A stretch of DNA of 64,000 nucleotides, taken from NCBI RefSeq assembly GCF_013307435.2, contig NZ_CP102845.1, positions 3,098,001 to 3,162,000 on the forward strand, in the 5' to 3' direction. Positions 1-10,204 of this stretch are shown piece after piece. Each line of letters opens with the position of its first letter. The stretch's first letter is position 1. The notes below the pieces were generated by a model. It did not search any database and had not been told where the DNA came from. It saw only the letters and a list, made by a program, of their open reading frames with translations. Both the position numbers and the translations under genes were made by a program. The DNA comes from Microvirga terrae (GTDB taxonomy: Bacteria; Pseudomonadota; Alphaproteobacteria; Rhizobiales; Beijerinckiaceae).

Positions 1-466
1 TCTCCATGCGCTTCTTCTCGCCGCCGGAGAAGCCGACATTGAGGGCGCGCTTGAGCATGTCCTTCGGGATTTCGAGCTGGGTGGCTGCGGCGTTGACGCG
101 CTTGATGAAGTCCGGCGTGGTCAGCTCCTGCTCGCCGCGCGCCTTGCGCTGGGCGTTGAGGGTGGCCTTCAGGAACGTCATCGAAGCGACCCCGGGGATC
201 TCCAGCGGATACTGGAAGGCCAGGAACACGCCAGCGGCGGCGCGCTGGTCCGGCTCCATCTCGAGCAGGTTCTGGCCGTCGAGCAGGATCTCGCCGTCAA
301 GGACCTCGTAGTCCTCCTTGCCGGCGATCACGTAGGACAGGGTCGACTTGCCCGAGCCGTTGGGCCCCATGATGGCGGCGACCTCACCCTTATTCACCGT
401 GAGGTTGAGGCCATTGAGAATGCGCTTGTCCTCGATCTGGACGACCAAGTTCTTGATTTCGAGCAT
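1..466 (-). CDS. sufC: SUF system ATPase SufC (5' part, cut by window edge)
   Basis: Cytosolic ABC-type ATPase of the SufBCD scaffold that builds Fe-S clusters. Only the first ~155 residues are in the window; the gene continues past base 1. The ATG at 466 opens with MLEIKNLVVQIEDKRI. Walker A GPNGSGKST sits at residues 34-42, a Q-loop stretch AFQYPLEIPG near residue 85, and a SufC-type signature NVGFSGGEKKR just before the edge. It follows sufB on the same strand after a 121-bp gap that carries a REP-like palindrome, so it is probably the third gene of an operon cysteine desulfurase-sufB-sufC. sufD and sufS would be expected beyond the window (inference from typical alphaproteobacterial order). 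Confidence 0.95.
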   Translation of the reverse strand, partial: MLEIKNLVVQIEDKRILNGLNLTVNKGEVAAIMGPNGSGKSTLSYVIAGKEDYEVLDGEILLDGQNLLEMEPDQRAAAGVFLAFQYPLEIPGVASMTFLKATLNAQRKARGEQELTTPDFIKRVNAAATQLEIPKDMLKRALNVGFSGGEKKRME

Positions 467-492
467 CTGAATATTCCGTTGTTTGCGCGTGG

Positions 493-515
493 ATGGCCGG
501 ATCGAGTCCGGCCAT
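493..515. repeat. REP-like palindrome between sufB and sufC
   Basis: Inverted repeat with arms ATGGCCGGA and TCCGGCCAT around a 5-base loop. The same arm sequence recurs in the larger composite elements at 25515-25600 and 45565-45655, so this looks like a single-palindrome member of a dispersed intergenic family. It lies in the suf operon and may affect the mRNA between the two genes (inference). Confidence 0.6.
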
Positions 516-587
516 GACGGGCTTTGAAGCTATCGCGTCGCGCCCGGGCTTCCTTCTGCCCTGGGCATCCACGTCCCGTTTCCTGAA

Positions 588-2060
<1,473 letters not shown>

Positions 2061-2126
2061 TCGTCTCTCCCACCGCTCACGGCTTCAAGGGCCGCGGGTT
2101 GATGACATGGAACGCGATACGGTCTG

Positions 2127-3299
2127 TCAGGCCGCGCTCGCCTTCCGCTTATATAAGGTGCCGACCACCCGTTCGCACGCCTCCGCGAAGCGGATTAAGT
2201 CCTCTTGTGTGGTCGTCCACCCCAAACTCACACGCAAAACGCCCTCGGCCAGGGCGGGCTCGACCCCCATGGCGTCGAGCACATGCGATCGCTTGACCTT
2301 TCCGGACGAGCAGGCCGAACCGGACGATAGGGCCACCCCCGCCAGATCGAAGGCGATCAACGCCGTCTCGGCCCTGAGGCCGGGTATGGCAAAGGCGAAG
2401 GTATTAGGCAACCTTTCCGCAGCGGAAGACACAACAAGTGCATCGGGCGCGACCCGCCGGACCCGCGCCTCGGCGTCGTCCCGCAGCGCCCGAACACGGC
2501 GGGCTTCCTGCTCCAGGCTGGCCAGAGCCAGCTCGGCTGCAGCCCCGAAGCCCGCAATGGCCGCCACGTTCTCGGTGCCGGCCCGGACACCCTTCTCCTG
2601 GCCGCCGCCACGGAGCAGCCTGTCGGCGATCTCCAACTGGTCCGAGGCCAGAATCACCGCCCCGGTCCCCTTGGGACCGCCGATCTTGTGGGCGGAGAGC
2701 GTCATCGCATCGACGCCCAGTTCGGCCATGTCGACCCGGATCTTGCCGGCCGCCTGAACCGCATCGGTGTGGATCAGTCCGCCATGCTCGTGGACCAGCC
2801 GGGCGGCGTCGGACACGGGCTGCACCACGCCGGTTTCGTTGTTGGCAAGCTGAACCGAGACCAGAACCCGCTCGTCGCCTGCTTTCCCCAAGTGGGCCTT
2901 GAGCCAGGCCAGATCAAGGACGCCATGCTGGTCGACAGGGACGGTTTCGACCGCCTCGAAGGGGAAGCGGTGACCCTTGAGCACACAGGGGTGTTCAGTC
3001 GCGCCGACGAGGAGCCTCCCGGCCCCTTTCTGCCCCAAACGGCGGAAGCCCGGGGTCAGGACGAGATTGGCCGCCTCGGTCCCGCCGCTCGTGAACACGA
3101 CGTTCTTCGCCTTGGCACCGACGAGCCCCGCCACCTTCTCGCGGGCCTTCTCGATCTCGGCCCGGGCGGCGCGACCCTCCGCATGGACCGACGAGGCGTT
3201 TCCCGGAAGCTGGAGCGCGCGCAGGACAGCCTCGGCGACCTCGGGCCGGACGGGCGAGGTCGCGTTATGGTCCAGATATGTGCGCTGGCCGGGAGCCAT
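2127..3299 (-). CDS. Cysteine desulfurase, NifS/IscS class (first gene of the suf operon)
   Basis: PLP enzyme that takes sulfur from L-cysteine, giving alanine and an enzyme persulfide for Fe-S assembly. With the start used here it has 390 residues. The N-terminus TYLDHNATSPVRPEV, the PLP lysine in SAHKIGGPKG (K205) and the catalytic loop SSGSACSSGKV (C330) are all present. The longer insertion in the active-site loop fits group I (NifS/IscS) rather than group II (SufS). An upstream in-frame ATG at 3389 would add 30 residues unlike the family, so the ATG at 3299 was chosen. The gene starts the suf operon, and an Irr-type ICE box lies ~130 bp upstream. A second desulfurase of SufS type may exist beyond the window. 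Confidence 0.93.
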   Translation of the reverse strand: MAPGQRTYLDHNATSPVRPEVAEAVLRALQLPGNASSVHAEGRAARAEIEKAREKVAGLVGAKAKNVVFTSGGTEAANLVLTPGFRRLGQKGAGRLLVGATEHPCVLKGHRFPFEAVETVPVDQHGVLDLAWLKAHLGKAGDERVLVSVQLANNETGVVQPVSDAARLVHEHGGLIHTDAVQAAGKIRVDMAELGVDAMTLSAHKIGGPKGTGAVILASDQLEIADRLLRGGGQEKGVRAGTENVAAIAGFGAAAELALASLEQEARRVRALRDDAEARVRRVAPDALVVSSAAERLPNTFAFAIPGLRAETALIAFDLAGVALSSGSACSSGKVKRSHVLDAMGVEPALAEGVLRVSLGWTTTQEDLIRFAEACERVVGTLYKRKASAA

Positions 3300-3426
3300 A
3301 GCTGCTTGGAGCCTCACGAAATTCTTGCAATCGACCCTGGTTGCCGTGCTAAAGCACCCCAACCACATCTGTCCCATGTTTCTCCCCATGCCCGTCGATG
3401 CACGGATTCATGAAACATTGGAACAC

Positions 3427-3443
3427 TTTAGAATGGTTCTAAG
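3427..3443. promoter_or_regulatory. ICE box (Irr-binding iron control element) upstream of the suf operon
   Basis: The sequence TTTAGAATGGTTCTAAG matches the rhizobial iron control element TTTAGAA-N3-TTCTAAA at 13 of 14 arm positions. It lies between the divergent cysteine desulfurase (start 3299) and alpha/beta hydrolase (start 3533). Irr is the heme-responsive Fur-family regulator that controls suf operons in Rhizobiales. Binding here is inferred; the match itself is read directly. Confidence 0.8.
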
Positions 3444-3532
3444 GGTTCTTTTATGAGGAACCGCGGCCTGGAGTCAAGGTCGCCCGCCGTTTTCCCCCTT
3501 CATCAGGAGGGGCGCTCAAGAGGTTCGCGTAT

Positions 3533-4189
3533 ATGCCTGAAGTCATCTTCACGGGTCCTGCCGGTCGCATCGAGGGACGCTACCAGCCTGCCAAGGAGAA
3601 GGGCGCTCCCATCGCCATCATCCTGCACCCGCACCCGCAATTCGGCGGGACGATGAACAACCAGATCGTCTACAACCTGTACTATGACTTCGTGAAGCGC
3701 GGCTTTTCGGTCCTGCGCTTCAACTTCCGCGGCGTCGGCCGCAGCCAGGGAGCCTTCGACCATGGTCAGGGTGAGCTCTCCGACGCTGCAGCGGCCCTGG
3801 ACTGGGCCCAGGCCATGAACCCGGACGCCCGCGCCTGCTGGATCGCCGGCGTCTCCTTCGGGGCCTGGATCGGCATGCAGCTCCTCATGCGCCGCCCTGA
3901 GATCGAAGGCTTCATCTCGATCGCCGCGATGGCGAACCGCTACGATTTCTCGTTCCTCGCCCCCTGCCCGTCCTCCGGACTTTTCGTGCACGGCTCGGAG
4001 GACCGGGTCGCCCCGGTGAAGGACGTGGTCAGCGTCATCGAGAAGGTGAAGACCCAGAAGGGCGTGAAGCTCGAACATGCCGTGATCGACGGCGCCAACC
4101 ACTTCTTCGACGGTCGGGTCGACGAGCTGATGGTGGCCGTGGACGAGTACCTCGACAAGCGCCTCGGCACCACGGAAGAGGCGGCTTGA
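3533..4189 (+). CDS. Alpha/beta hydrolase of the small 'HPHPQFGGTMNN' family
   Basis: A 218-residue cytosolic alpha/beta hydrolase of unknown substrate. Visible motifs are LHPHPQFGGTMNN (31-43), RFNFRGVGRSQG (62-73), the nucleophile elbow GVSFGAW with S108, an acid-region HGSEDRVAP and the catalytic His region DGANHFFDGRVDEL. No signal peptide is seen. Related proteins are widespread in alphaproteobacteria and often annotated only as alpha/beta hydrolase. It is transcribed divergently from the suf operon and ends before a strong terminator at 4252. Whether the ICE box between them also affects this gene cannot be told. Confidence 0.85.
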   Translation: MPEVIFTGPAGRIEGRYQPAKEKGAPIAIILHPHPQFGGTMNNQIVYNLYYDFVKRGFSVLRFNFRGVGRSQGAFDHGQGELSDAAAALDWAQAMNPDARACWIAGVSFGAWIGMQLLMRRPEIEGFISIAAMANRYDFSFLAPCPSSGLFVHGSEDRVAPVKDVVSVIEKVKTQKGVKLEHAVIDGANHFFDGRVDELMVAVDEYLDKRLGTTEEAA

Positions 4190-4246
4190 GACTTGAGCCC
4201 GGCAACGGGAATAAGCGGCTGACGAAGCAATCGATGTCCCATCAGC

Positions 4247-4279
4247 AAAAAGGCGCGACCCTTCGGTCGCGCCTTTTTC
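4247..4279 (+). terminator. Rho-independent terminator of the alpha/beta hydrolase
   Basis: Perfect 9-bp stem GGCGCGACC / GGTCGCGCC with loop CTTC, followed by TTTTT at 4274-4278 and preceded by an A-run, so it could work in both directions. Confidence 0.9.
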
Positions 4280-4341
4280 TGTTTTCATGATCTGCTGCCT
4301 TTCAGCGGCAGCGTCCAGTCGCCAGTTCATCTCTCGACTTT

Positions 4342-4398
4342 GGCAAACCTCACCGCCGCCTGCGGGCCAAGCGCTTGGCTTACCAGATCAGGAAGTCG
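4342..4398 (-). pseudogene. Remnant of an RTX gene 3' end
   Basis: On the minus strand the last codons read DFLIW-stop, as at the end of the RTX3 gene at 36825. The 13-mer GGCAAACCTCACC lies exactly 38 bp from the stop-codon triplet TTA here (4342 and 4380) and in RTX3 (36787 and 36825), with diverged sequence between. Upstream of the last five codons the similarity is lost. This suggests a decayed third-copy end or a recombination scar downstream of RTX1. Confidence 0.55.
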
Positions 4399-4542
4399 AT
4401 TGCGATAACATTGCGACAGGATCCGTCACGTGCCAGAGCGCATACATGATGAACAGGCGAGCGTGCATGGTGGGACTTTGCAGCGGGCAATCATCAGGTC
4501 GTTCTCGTCTCGGGACATCGATGGGACCAAGTATTCCTGCGA

Positions 4543-4576
4543 ATGAAAAGGCGCAGCCGATGCTGCGCCTTTTCAT
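4543..4576 (-). terminator. Terminator of RTX1
   Basis: Perfect 15-bp inverted repeat, with arms ATGAAAAGGCGCAGC and GCTGCGCCTTTTCAT around CGAT. It lies 48 bp beyond the RTX1 stop. On the minus strand the 3' arm ends in a T-rich run. The core resembles the terminator after RTX3 at 36693. Confidence 0.85.
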
Positions 4577-4623
4577 ACCAAATCGGCTTCGAGCCAATTG
4601 TCTCGTACCTAGTGCGCAGTGGC

Positions 4624-6954
4624 CTACATGACGAGGAAGTTCGCCGCGCTGAGAGTGGTCCCGGCGGCGAGCATCGCGAACTTGATTGCTGCCACGCCGC
4701 CCGAGCCGTCGACGTCGTAGAACAGCTCGCCGGTGGACTGGACGTACAGGATGTGGTGATCGAAGCTCGTGGCCGCGCCCAGGCTGAAAGAGGCGCTCGA
4801 GAGAGCCCCTGAACCCACGTCCATGAACACGTTGCGGCTGAGCACGATCCGGTCGCCCTCCGCGGCCGAGAAGTCCTGGATCGTGTCCACGTTGCCCGCA
4901 CCCAGGCCCGTGCTGAACCGGAACGTGTCCGCCCCCGCCCCGCCGCTGAGCACGTCGCAGCCGAAGCCGCCGTCGAGCCAGTCGCCGCCTGAGCCCCCGA
5001 ACAGGTAGTCGCCGCCTGCCTTGCCGGTGAGCGTGTCGTTGCCGCCCTCACCGTAGAGCTGCGCCCCCGAGCCGCCGCCGCGATCAACACTCGTGAGCGT
5101 GTCGGCGTAGTTCGAGCCCTGCAGCACCTCGATGTTCGAGACCTGATCCCCCGCCGCCGCGCCGCCGTTCTGGTTGCCGGTCAGGTCAACCACCACGCCG
5201 CCCGTGGCGCTCTGGTACGAGAGCACGTCCCAGCCGGCGCCGCCGTCGAGGAGGTCGCCGCCCGGGCCGCCGTCGAGCCAGTCGTTGCCGGCGCCGCCGA
5301 ACAGGGCATCGCCGCCGCCCTTGCCGGTGAGGCCGTCGTCGCCGCCCTCGCCGTAGAGCTGGACGCCGCTGCCGTTGCTGCGATCGAGCCCGGTGAGCCG
5401 GTCGGCGTGGTTCGAGCCCTGCAGCACCTCGACGTTGAGGATCCTGTCGCCGGCGGCCGCGCCGCTGTTGGCGTTGCTGGTGAGGTCGACCGTGATGCCG
5501 CTCGTGGCACTCTGGTACGAGGCCACGTCCCAGCCCTCGCCGCCATCCATCAGGTCAGCCCCGGTTCCGCCGTCGAGCCAGTCGTGGCCGGCACCTCCAA
5601 GGATCGTATCATCGCCGGAAGCGCCCGACAGGCCGTCATTGCCGGCGCCACCATCGAGCATGTTGCTTGCCACATTGCCTTTGATGCTGTCATGACCCGA
5701 TCCGCCGATGGCATTCTCGATCAAGGACCGTGGGTCGCCGCGGTATTGGAAGGCGTTGTAGACATTGCCGCGCACGAAGCTCGTGGAGGTCTTCATCCCG
5801 AGCTGAGTCTGAGAGAATTTGATACAGCCGCCAGGCGCGAGATCAATCGTTTGGTCGCCAGAATAATTCGATAGATCGTAGGTGTCGTTTCCGCCGCCGT
5901 CCCAGATGGTCATGAAGATTTTGTTGGTCACGGGCGCACCCTGCCCGATGCCGTTGACGAACGCTTCGCCTGTTTCCGGGGACCACAAGTAAACGGTATT
6001 GCCGCCGTTGGTCGTGAAGTCGGCCCCATACATTTCCTGCAGCGCGGCGATGTCATATTGCATGTAGGTTTGCGGATTGTCCCACGTATTGCCATAGGAC
6101 ATGACCGTGTATTCCGGCGAATCGTGCTCGCCGCTCATGGTGGGCAATGTGCCGCCTGAATCGTGAGGGTGCTTGAGACCAAGAGAGTGACCAAGCTCAT
6201 GCAGGACGAGCATATAGCTATAGGTCCCCGGCAACCCGCTGTTCCGCTCCAGCCAAACGTCGCCACCATAGACTGGAACACCAGGATAATAGCCGTGACT
6301 GCGGTTGATGAGCTCATTTGGGTTGAAACCGGCAATTTGGAGGGTTCCGCCGTCGCGACCCGCATAACTCAGTGAGAGATTGGTCACCCCTTCGACCGAC
6401 GACAATCCCATCTTCGGTCCCCCCGAATAGGGACTGTAGCCTTCAAGGGCGTAGCGAACCGCCTGCTCAGTTTCGAAGGTCAGGGGTCGATAGCCGTTCG
6501 CGCTCGGATTGACCCATTGGTAGTCGCCACGGGAATCCGGCAGGCTATAAGTGATCTCCGTGCTATTCCATTGTGAACCGGACAGAATGCCCAGGACATC
6601 GCTATCGACCCCGGCCGGGACGTTGAACCTCACCCCCGACATGGCGTAGGGAGCGGCACTCGCAAGGATGGAAAAGATACCGATCGGCGATCGAGAGACA
6701 TTATCCGATACCCAGTTGTAGACGGTATCGTAGAGGTCGCCGACCTTGCCGGATGCCCAATCCCACGCATCGCTCAAGGGTGATCCCGCCGCCATGCTGG
6801 CATAGATGTCATACGGCTGGAACGACGTCCCCACGGAGCCCTGTCCCATGGAGAGCACGGTTTGAACCACTCCATCGGGAATGGATCCTGGCATCCCATG
6901 ACCGAAGCTCGACCAGGAGGGGCCTTGACCGTTCGACAAGCAGAGACAACACAT
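4624..6954 (-). CDS. RTX1: serralysin-like M10 metalloprotease with RTX repeats
   Basis: Predicted secreted zinc metalloprotease exported by a type I system. The zinc site HELGHSLGLKH lies at about residues 252-262, followed by a Met-turn VMSYGN. From about residue 430 there are runs of GGxGxDxLxGG calcium-binding nonapeptides such as GGAGNDWLDGG. The C-terminus is a serralysin-type domain ending LSAANFLVM, shared with RTX2 and RTX3. There is no Sec signal, as usual for type I substrates. The start at 6954 is preferred: GGAGGG lies 4 bases upstream, and the candidate promoter would start RNA near 6980. An ATG at 6978 would add 8 residues. The central repeats match RTX3 and the C-terminus matches RTX2 almost exactly. 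No type I transporter genes are nearby. Confidence 0.9.
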   Translation of the reverse strand: MCCLCLSNGQGPSWSSFGHGMPGSIPDGVVQTVLSMGQGSVGTSFQPYDIYASMAAGSPLSDAWDWASGKVGDLYDTVYNWVSDNVSRSPIGIFSILASAAPYAMSGVRFNVPAGVDSDVLGILSGSQWNSTEITYSLPDSRGDYQWVNPSANGYRPLTFETEQAVRYALEGYSPYSGGPKMGLSSVEGVTNLSLSYAGRDGGTLQIAGFNPNELINRSHGYYPGVPVYGGDVWLERNSGLPGTYSYMLVLHELGHSLGLKHPHDSGGTLPTMSGEHDSPEYTVMSYGNTWDNPQTYMQYDIAALQEMYGADFTTNGGNTVYLWSPETGEAFVNGIGQGAPVTNKIFMTIWDGGGNDTYDLSNYSGDQTIDLAPGGCIKFSQTQLGMKTSTSFVRGNVYNAFQYRGDPRSLIENAIGGSGHDSIKGNVASNMLDGGAGNDGLSGASGDDTILGGAGHDWLDGGTGADLMDGGEGWDVASYQSATSGITVDLTSNANSGAAAGDRILNVEVLQGSNHADRLTGLDRSNGSGVQLYGEGGDDGLTGKGGGDALFGGAGNDWLDGGPGGDLLDGGAGWDVLSYQSATGGVVVDLTGNQNGGAAAGDQVSNIEVLQGSNYADTLTSVDRGGGSGAQLYGEGGNDTLTGKAGGDYLFGGSGGDWLDGGFGCDVLSGGAGADTFRFSTGLGAGNVDTIQDFSAAEGDRIVLSRNVFMDVGSGALSSASFSLGAATSFDHHILYVQSTGELFYDVDGSGGVAAIKFAMLAAGTTLSAANFLVM

Positions 6955-6986
6955 GCAGCCCTCCATCGGATACGTCATGTAATAAC

Positions 6987-7015
6987 ATTGTTTATCTCTG
7001 AACTGTTACTGTCAA
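6987..7015 (-). promoter_or_regulatory. Candidate sigma-70 promoter of RTX1
   Basis: On the minus strand TTGACA (7010-7015) is followed after exactly 17 bases by AACAAT (6987-6992). Transcription would begin near 6980, about 25 bases before the preferred ATG at 6954. Confidence 0.55.
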
Positions 7016-7138
7016 GCTACTCATTCGGCGAAGTTTGTTCGCGACATGCCACCTGGCGTTGTGCGCGATAGGGATGAAATGAATGCACGAACCTGCTACA
7101 GGCTTCGCCACCTGTGATCGCCCCAGACGAGAGATGCG

Positions 7139-8401
7139 ATGAACGTACCGAAATCGGAATTTCTGAAGGTCCTGACGGAGCGGGGCTTCATTCACCAGAC
7201 CTCGGATTTCGAAGGGATCGACGCGGCTGCGCTCGAGAATCGCCTGACCACCTATGTGGGCTACGACTGCACCGGCCCGTCGCTCCATGTGGGGCATCTT
7301 CTCTCAATCATGATGCTGCACTGGTTGCAGAAGACCGGAGCCGGCAAGCCGATCACGCTGATGGGCGGCGGGACGACCCGGGTGGGCGATCCATCCGGCA
7401 AGGACGAGAGCCGCAAGCTCCTGACCGTGGAGCAGATCGAGGCCAACAAGGAGAGCATCAGAACGGTGTTCTCCCGCTTCATTAGCTTCGGGGAGGGCAA
7501 GACCGACGCCATGATGGCCGACAACGCCGAGTGGCTGACCAAACTCAACTACATCGAGTTCCTGCGCGACGTGGGCCGGCACTTCTCGGTCAACCGCATG
7601 TTGTCCTTCGACAGCGTGAAGCTGCGCCTCGACCGGGAACACGAGCTGTCGTTCCTGGAATTCAACTACATGATCCTCCAGGCCTACGACTTCGTGGAGC
7701 TCAACAAGCGCTACGGCTGCGTCCTGCAGATGGGCGGCTCGGACCAATGGGGCAACATCGTCAACGGCATCGATCTCGGCCGCCGCCTCGGCACGCCGCA
7801 GCTCTATGCCGTCACCTGCCCTCTTCTGACGACGGCGTCCGGCGCCAAGATGGGCAAGACGGCCTCCGGGGCCGTCTGGCTCAACGCCGACATGCTGAGC
7901 CCCTACGATTACTGGCAGTTCTGGCGCAACACCGAGGATGCGGACGTTCCGCGCTTCCTGAGGCTCTTCACCATCCTGCCGATGGGCGAGATCGCCAAGC
8001 TCTCCGCCCTGCAAGGAGCCGAGATCAACGAAGCGAAGAAGGTCCTGGCGACGGAAGCCACCGCCCTGCTCCATGGCCGTGAGGCTGCGGAACTGGCCGC
8101 CGAGACGGCGCAGAAGACCTTCGAGCAGGGTACGCTGGCGGAGAGCCTGCCGACCGTCGAGATCGCGTCCAGCGTCCTAGAAGGCGGCCTCGGCGTCTTG
8201 ACGGCCTTCGGCCCCGATTATGCGAAGCTCGTACCGTCCTCGAGCGAGGCGCGCCGGCAGGTGAAGAGCGGCGGCCTGAAGGTGAACGACCAGATCGTCT
8301 CGGACGAGCGCGGCACCTTGAGCCTGTCCGACGTGACCGCCGAGGGCGTGATCAAGCTGTCCTTCGGCAAGAAGAAGCACGTGCTCCTGCGCGCCGTCTG
8401 A
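7139..8401 (+). CDS. tyrS: Tyrosyl-tRNA synthetase
   Basis: Charges tRNA-Tyr with tyrosine using ATP. It is a class I synthetase of 420 residues, typical bacterial length. The HIGH-type motif appears as HVGH at residues 50-53, with [10 protein letters not shown] just before it. The tyrosine-binding region [10 protein letters not shown] and GGSDQWGN follow. The KMSKS loop is KMGKT near residue 236. The C-terminal S4 RNA-binding domain spans roughly residues 355-415 ([17 protein letters not shown]). The ATG at 7139 opens [11 protein letters not shown] monocistronic unit is likely, with a hairpin 11 bp after the stop. Confidence 0.98.
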   Translation: MNVPKSEFLKVLTERGFIHQTSDFEGIDAAALENRLTTYVGYDCTGPSLHVGHLLSIMMLHWLQKTGAGKPITLMGGGTTRVGDPSGKDESRKLLTVEQIEANKESIRTVFSRFISFGEGKTDAMMADNAEWLTKLNYIEFLRDVGRHFSVNRMLSFDSVKLRLDREHELSFLEFNYMILQAYDFVELNKRYGCVLQMGGSDQWGNIVNGIDLGRRLGTPQLYAVTCPLLTTASGAKMGKTASGAVWLNADMLSPYDYWQFWRNTEDADVPRFLRLFTILPMGEIAKLSALQGAEINEAKKVLATEATALLHGREAAELAAETAQKTFEQGTLAESLPTVEIASSVLEGGLGVLTAFGPDYAKLVPSSSEARRQVKSGGLKVNDQIVSDERGTLSLSDVTAEGVIKLSFGKKKHVLLRAV

Positions 8402-8412
8402 TCGATCCGGCC

Positions 8413-8434
8413 TCCGGCGGCGAAAGCCGCCGGA
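8413..8434 (+). terminator. Hairpin after tyrS (possible terminator)
   Basis: 9-bp stem TCCGGCGGC / GCCGCCGGA with a GAAA tetraloop directly after tyrS. No T-run follows, so intrinsic termination is uncertain. Confidence 0.45.
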
Positions 8435-8505
8435 CATGAGCCGGAATGCCATGTCATCTCCAGGTCCGGTTCGGAGTGGGTAAGGCGCACCGAACCTGCC
8501 AGACT

Positions 8506-9225
8506 ATGACGTCCGCTCATGAGGGCCCTGCTTTGACCCGTTCGGAGCGCCTGCTCGAACTCCTGCAAACGCTGCGCCGCCACCGTCGCCCCGTGAGCGG
8601 GAGATCCCTCGCGCAGGAACTCGGCGTCAGCCTCCGGACGCTTTACCGGGACATTGCCAGCCTGCAGGCTCAGGGGGCCAGCATCGAAGGCGAGCCGGGG
8701 ATCGGATACATCCTCAAACCCGGCTACTTGCTGCCCCCTCTGATGCTCTCCGATGACGAGATCGAGGCCCTCGTGCTGGGGTCCCGATGGGTTGCCGATC
8801 GGGCCGACGGCCCCTTGGCGTCCGCGGCCCACAACGCGCTCGCCAAGATCGCCGCCGTTCTGCCTGACGACCTTCGCGGCATCCTCGATGCCTCGCCGCT
8901 CCTTGTCGGCCCCGGCAACCCGATCGTCGGGGACATCGTTGACGTTGCCTCGATCCGCAAATCGATCCGATCGGAGCGAAAGCTCGTGATCCGCTACAGG
9001 GACGGCAGAGGCAGCGCGACCGAGCGGACGATCTGGCCCGTCGCACTGGGCTATTTCGACCAGGTGCGAGCCGTGGTCGCCTGGTGCGAGCTGCGGCAGG
9101 ACTTCCGGCACTTCCGCACCGACCGGATCGCAAGCCTGACGCCGACCGAGATCCGCTACCCGCGCCGTCGCCGGGCGCTTCTGAAGGACTGGCGGGAATC
9201 CGAGGGCATCCCAGCACCAGTCTGA
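8506..9225 (+). CDS. YafY-type transcriptional regulator (HTH_11 plus WYL domain)
   Basis: DNA-binding regulator with an N-terminal winged helix (RSERLLELLQTLRRHRRPVS, then SLRTLYRDIASLQAQG) and a C-terminal WYL ligand-sensing domain ending around FRTDRIASLTPTE. WYL proteins sense small ligands or nucleic acid and regulate adjacent genes; no ligand can be assigned. The start is uncertain: ATG at 8506, or TTG at 8533 with a GAGGG eight bases before it, which would begin TRSERLLELL as many relatives do. It lies 69 bp upstream of a co-directional VOC protein, its most likely target (inference). Confidence 0.88.
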   Translation: MTSAHEGPALTRSERLLELLQTLRRHRRPVSGRSLAQELGVSLRTLYRDIASLQAQGASIEGEPGIGYILKPGYLLPPLMLSDDEIEALVLGSRWVADRADGPLASAAHNALAKIAAVLPDDLRGILDASPLLVGPGNPIVGDIVDVASIRKSIRSERKLVIRYRDGRGSATERTIWPVALGYFDQVRAVVAWCELRQDFRHFRTDRIASLTPTEIRYPRRRRALLKDWRESEGIPAPV

Positions 9226-9294
9226 TCACTGCTGCCGGAAACTGACAGCATCGTGCCGTAGTGTCCTCCGTGTCGCATTCAACGGAGACCAGAC

Positions 9295-9666
9295 GTGCCG
9301 ACCCCCAACTTCATTCTCCTCTACGTGGACAGCCCTGCCGCCAGCGGCGAGTTTTACGGCGAGCTGCTTCAGCGCAAGCCCGTCGAGGCCTCGCCGACCT
9401 TCGTCCTGTTCGCCCTCGAGTCCGGCCTGATGCTCGGCCTGTGGTCGCGGCACACGGTCCAGCCCGCCGCGATGGTGCCGGGCGGCGGAGCCGAACTCGC
9501 CTTCCCGGTCGGCAGGGACGCCGACGTCGACGCGACATGCGTCGACTGGAAGGCCCGCGGTGTGTCGATCATCCAGGAGCCGACCGTCATGGATTTCGGC
9601 CGAACCTTCGTCGCTCTCGACCCGGACAATCACCGCCTGCGCGTCTTCGCTCCAGCGGCCGAATAG
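9295..9666 (+). CDS. VOC-family (glyoxalase/bleomycin-resistance fold) protein
   Basis: A 123-residue single-module VOC protein, from NFILLYVDSPAASGEFYGEL to FVALDPDNHRLRVFAPAAE, with the paired beta-alpha-beta-beta-beta units of the fold. Such proteins act as lyases, dioxygenases or drug-binding proteins; the substrate is unknown. It sits directly behind the WYL regulator gene and 12 bp before the EVE-domain gene. The three genes may be co-transcribed. Confidence 0.82.
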   Translation: MPTPNFILLYVDSPAASGEFYGELLQRKPVEASPTFVLFALESGLMLGLWSRHTVQPAAMVPGGGAELAFPVGRDADVDATCVDWKARGVSIIQEPTVMDFGRTFVALDPDNHRLRVFAPAAE

Positions 9667-9678
9667 GAGGGGTGCATC

Positions 9679-10134
9679 ATGACAGGCTATTGGATGGCCG
9701 TCGCCTCCGCCGAGCATGTCCGGCGGGGGCGTTCGGAGGGCTTCATGCAGGTGTGTCACGGCAAGGCCGCACCCTTGCGGAGGATCAAGCCAGACGACGG
9801 GATCATCTATTACTCGCCAACCCTGACCTTCGGCGGCAGGGACCGTTTGCAGGCCTTCACGGCAATCGGGACCGTCCAAGGGGCGCAGACCTACCAGATC
9901 GACATGGGGGGCGGCTTCCGCCCCTATCGCCGGGACGTGGTCTGGGCCGAGGCCCAGGAGGCACCGATCCATCCGCTGCTGGACAGCCTCGACCTCACGG
10001 CCGGACGATCGAACTGGGGATACCAGCTCCGGTTCGGGCTTGTGTCCATCAGCGCGCACGACTTCGACCTGATCGCCTCCGCGATGCGGCGGGACATGAG
10101 CCACGCCGACCTGGGGCGTCCCCGTGGGCCATGA
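9679..10134 (+). CDS. EVE-domain protein (UPF0310-like)
   Basis: A 151-residue protein with the EVE/PUA-like fold, recognised from [17 protein letters not shown], the [11 protein letters not shown] segment, [11 protein letters not shown] and the C-terminal [21 protein letters not shown] domains bind modified bases or RNA and are often found near restriction or toxin genes, but no such partner is visible here. A start with GAGGGGTGCATC just before the ATG supports translation at 9679. The role is unknown. Confidence 0.82.
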   Translation: MTGYWMAVASAEHVRRGRSEGFMQVCHGKAAPLRRIKPDDGIIYYSPTLTFGGRDRLQAFTAIGTVQGAQTYQIDMGGGFRPYRRDVVWAEAQEAPIHPLLDSLDLTAGRSNWGYQLRFGLVSISAHDFDLIASAMRRDMSHADLGRPRGP

Positions 10135-10204
10135 CGGACAAACGCCTCGTCTGTCCAGGGCTTGCCGGTCGGCCGGCGGCCTTTGTGGCCGAAGGCCCGG
10201 TCGA

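Larger units (their letters stand above)
4190..4623. other. Gene-free stretch between the hydrolase and RTX1
   Basis: Apart from the two terminators and the RTX remnant listed separately, nothing codes convincingly. A 69-codon minus-strand reading frame at 4388-4597 has no family features and overlaps the terminator hairpin. Confidence 0.6.

Noticed and set aside
4388-4597. 69-codon minus-strand frame downstream of RTX1
   Set aside because: No conserved features; it runs through the RTX remnant and the terminator hairpin.
4890-5700. CRISPR-like array of regularly repeated DNA
   Set aside because: The periodicity is that of RTX codon repeats (GGxGxDxLxGG) inside protein genes; spacers are not unique, and no cas genes are near.
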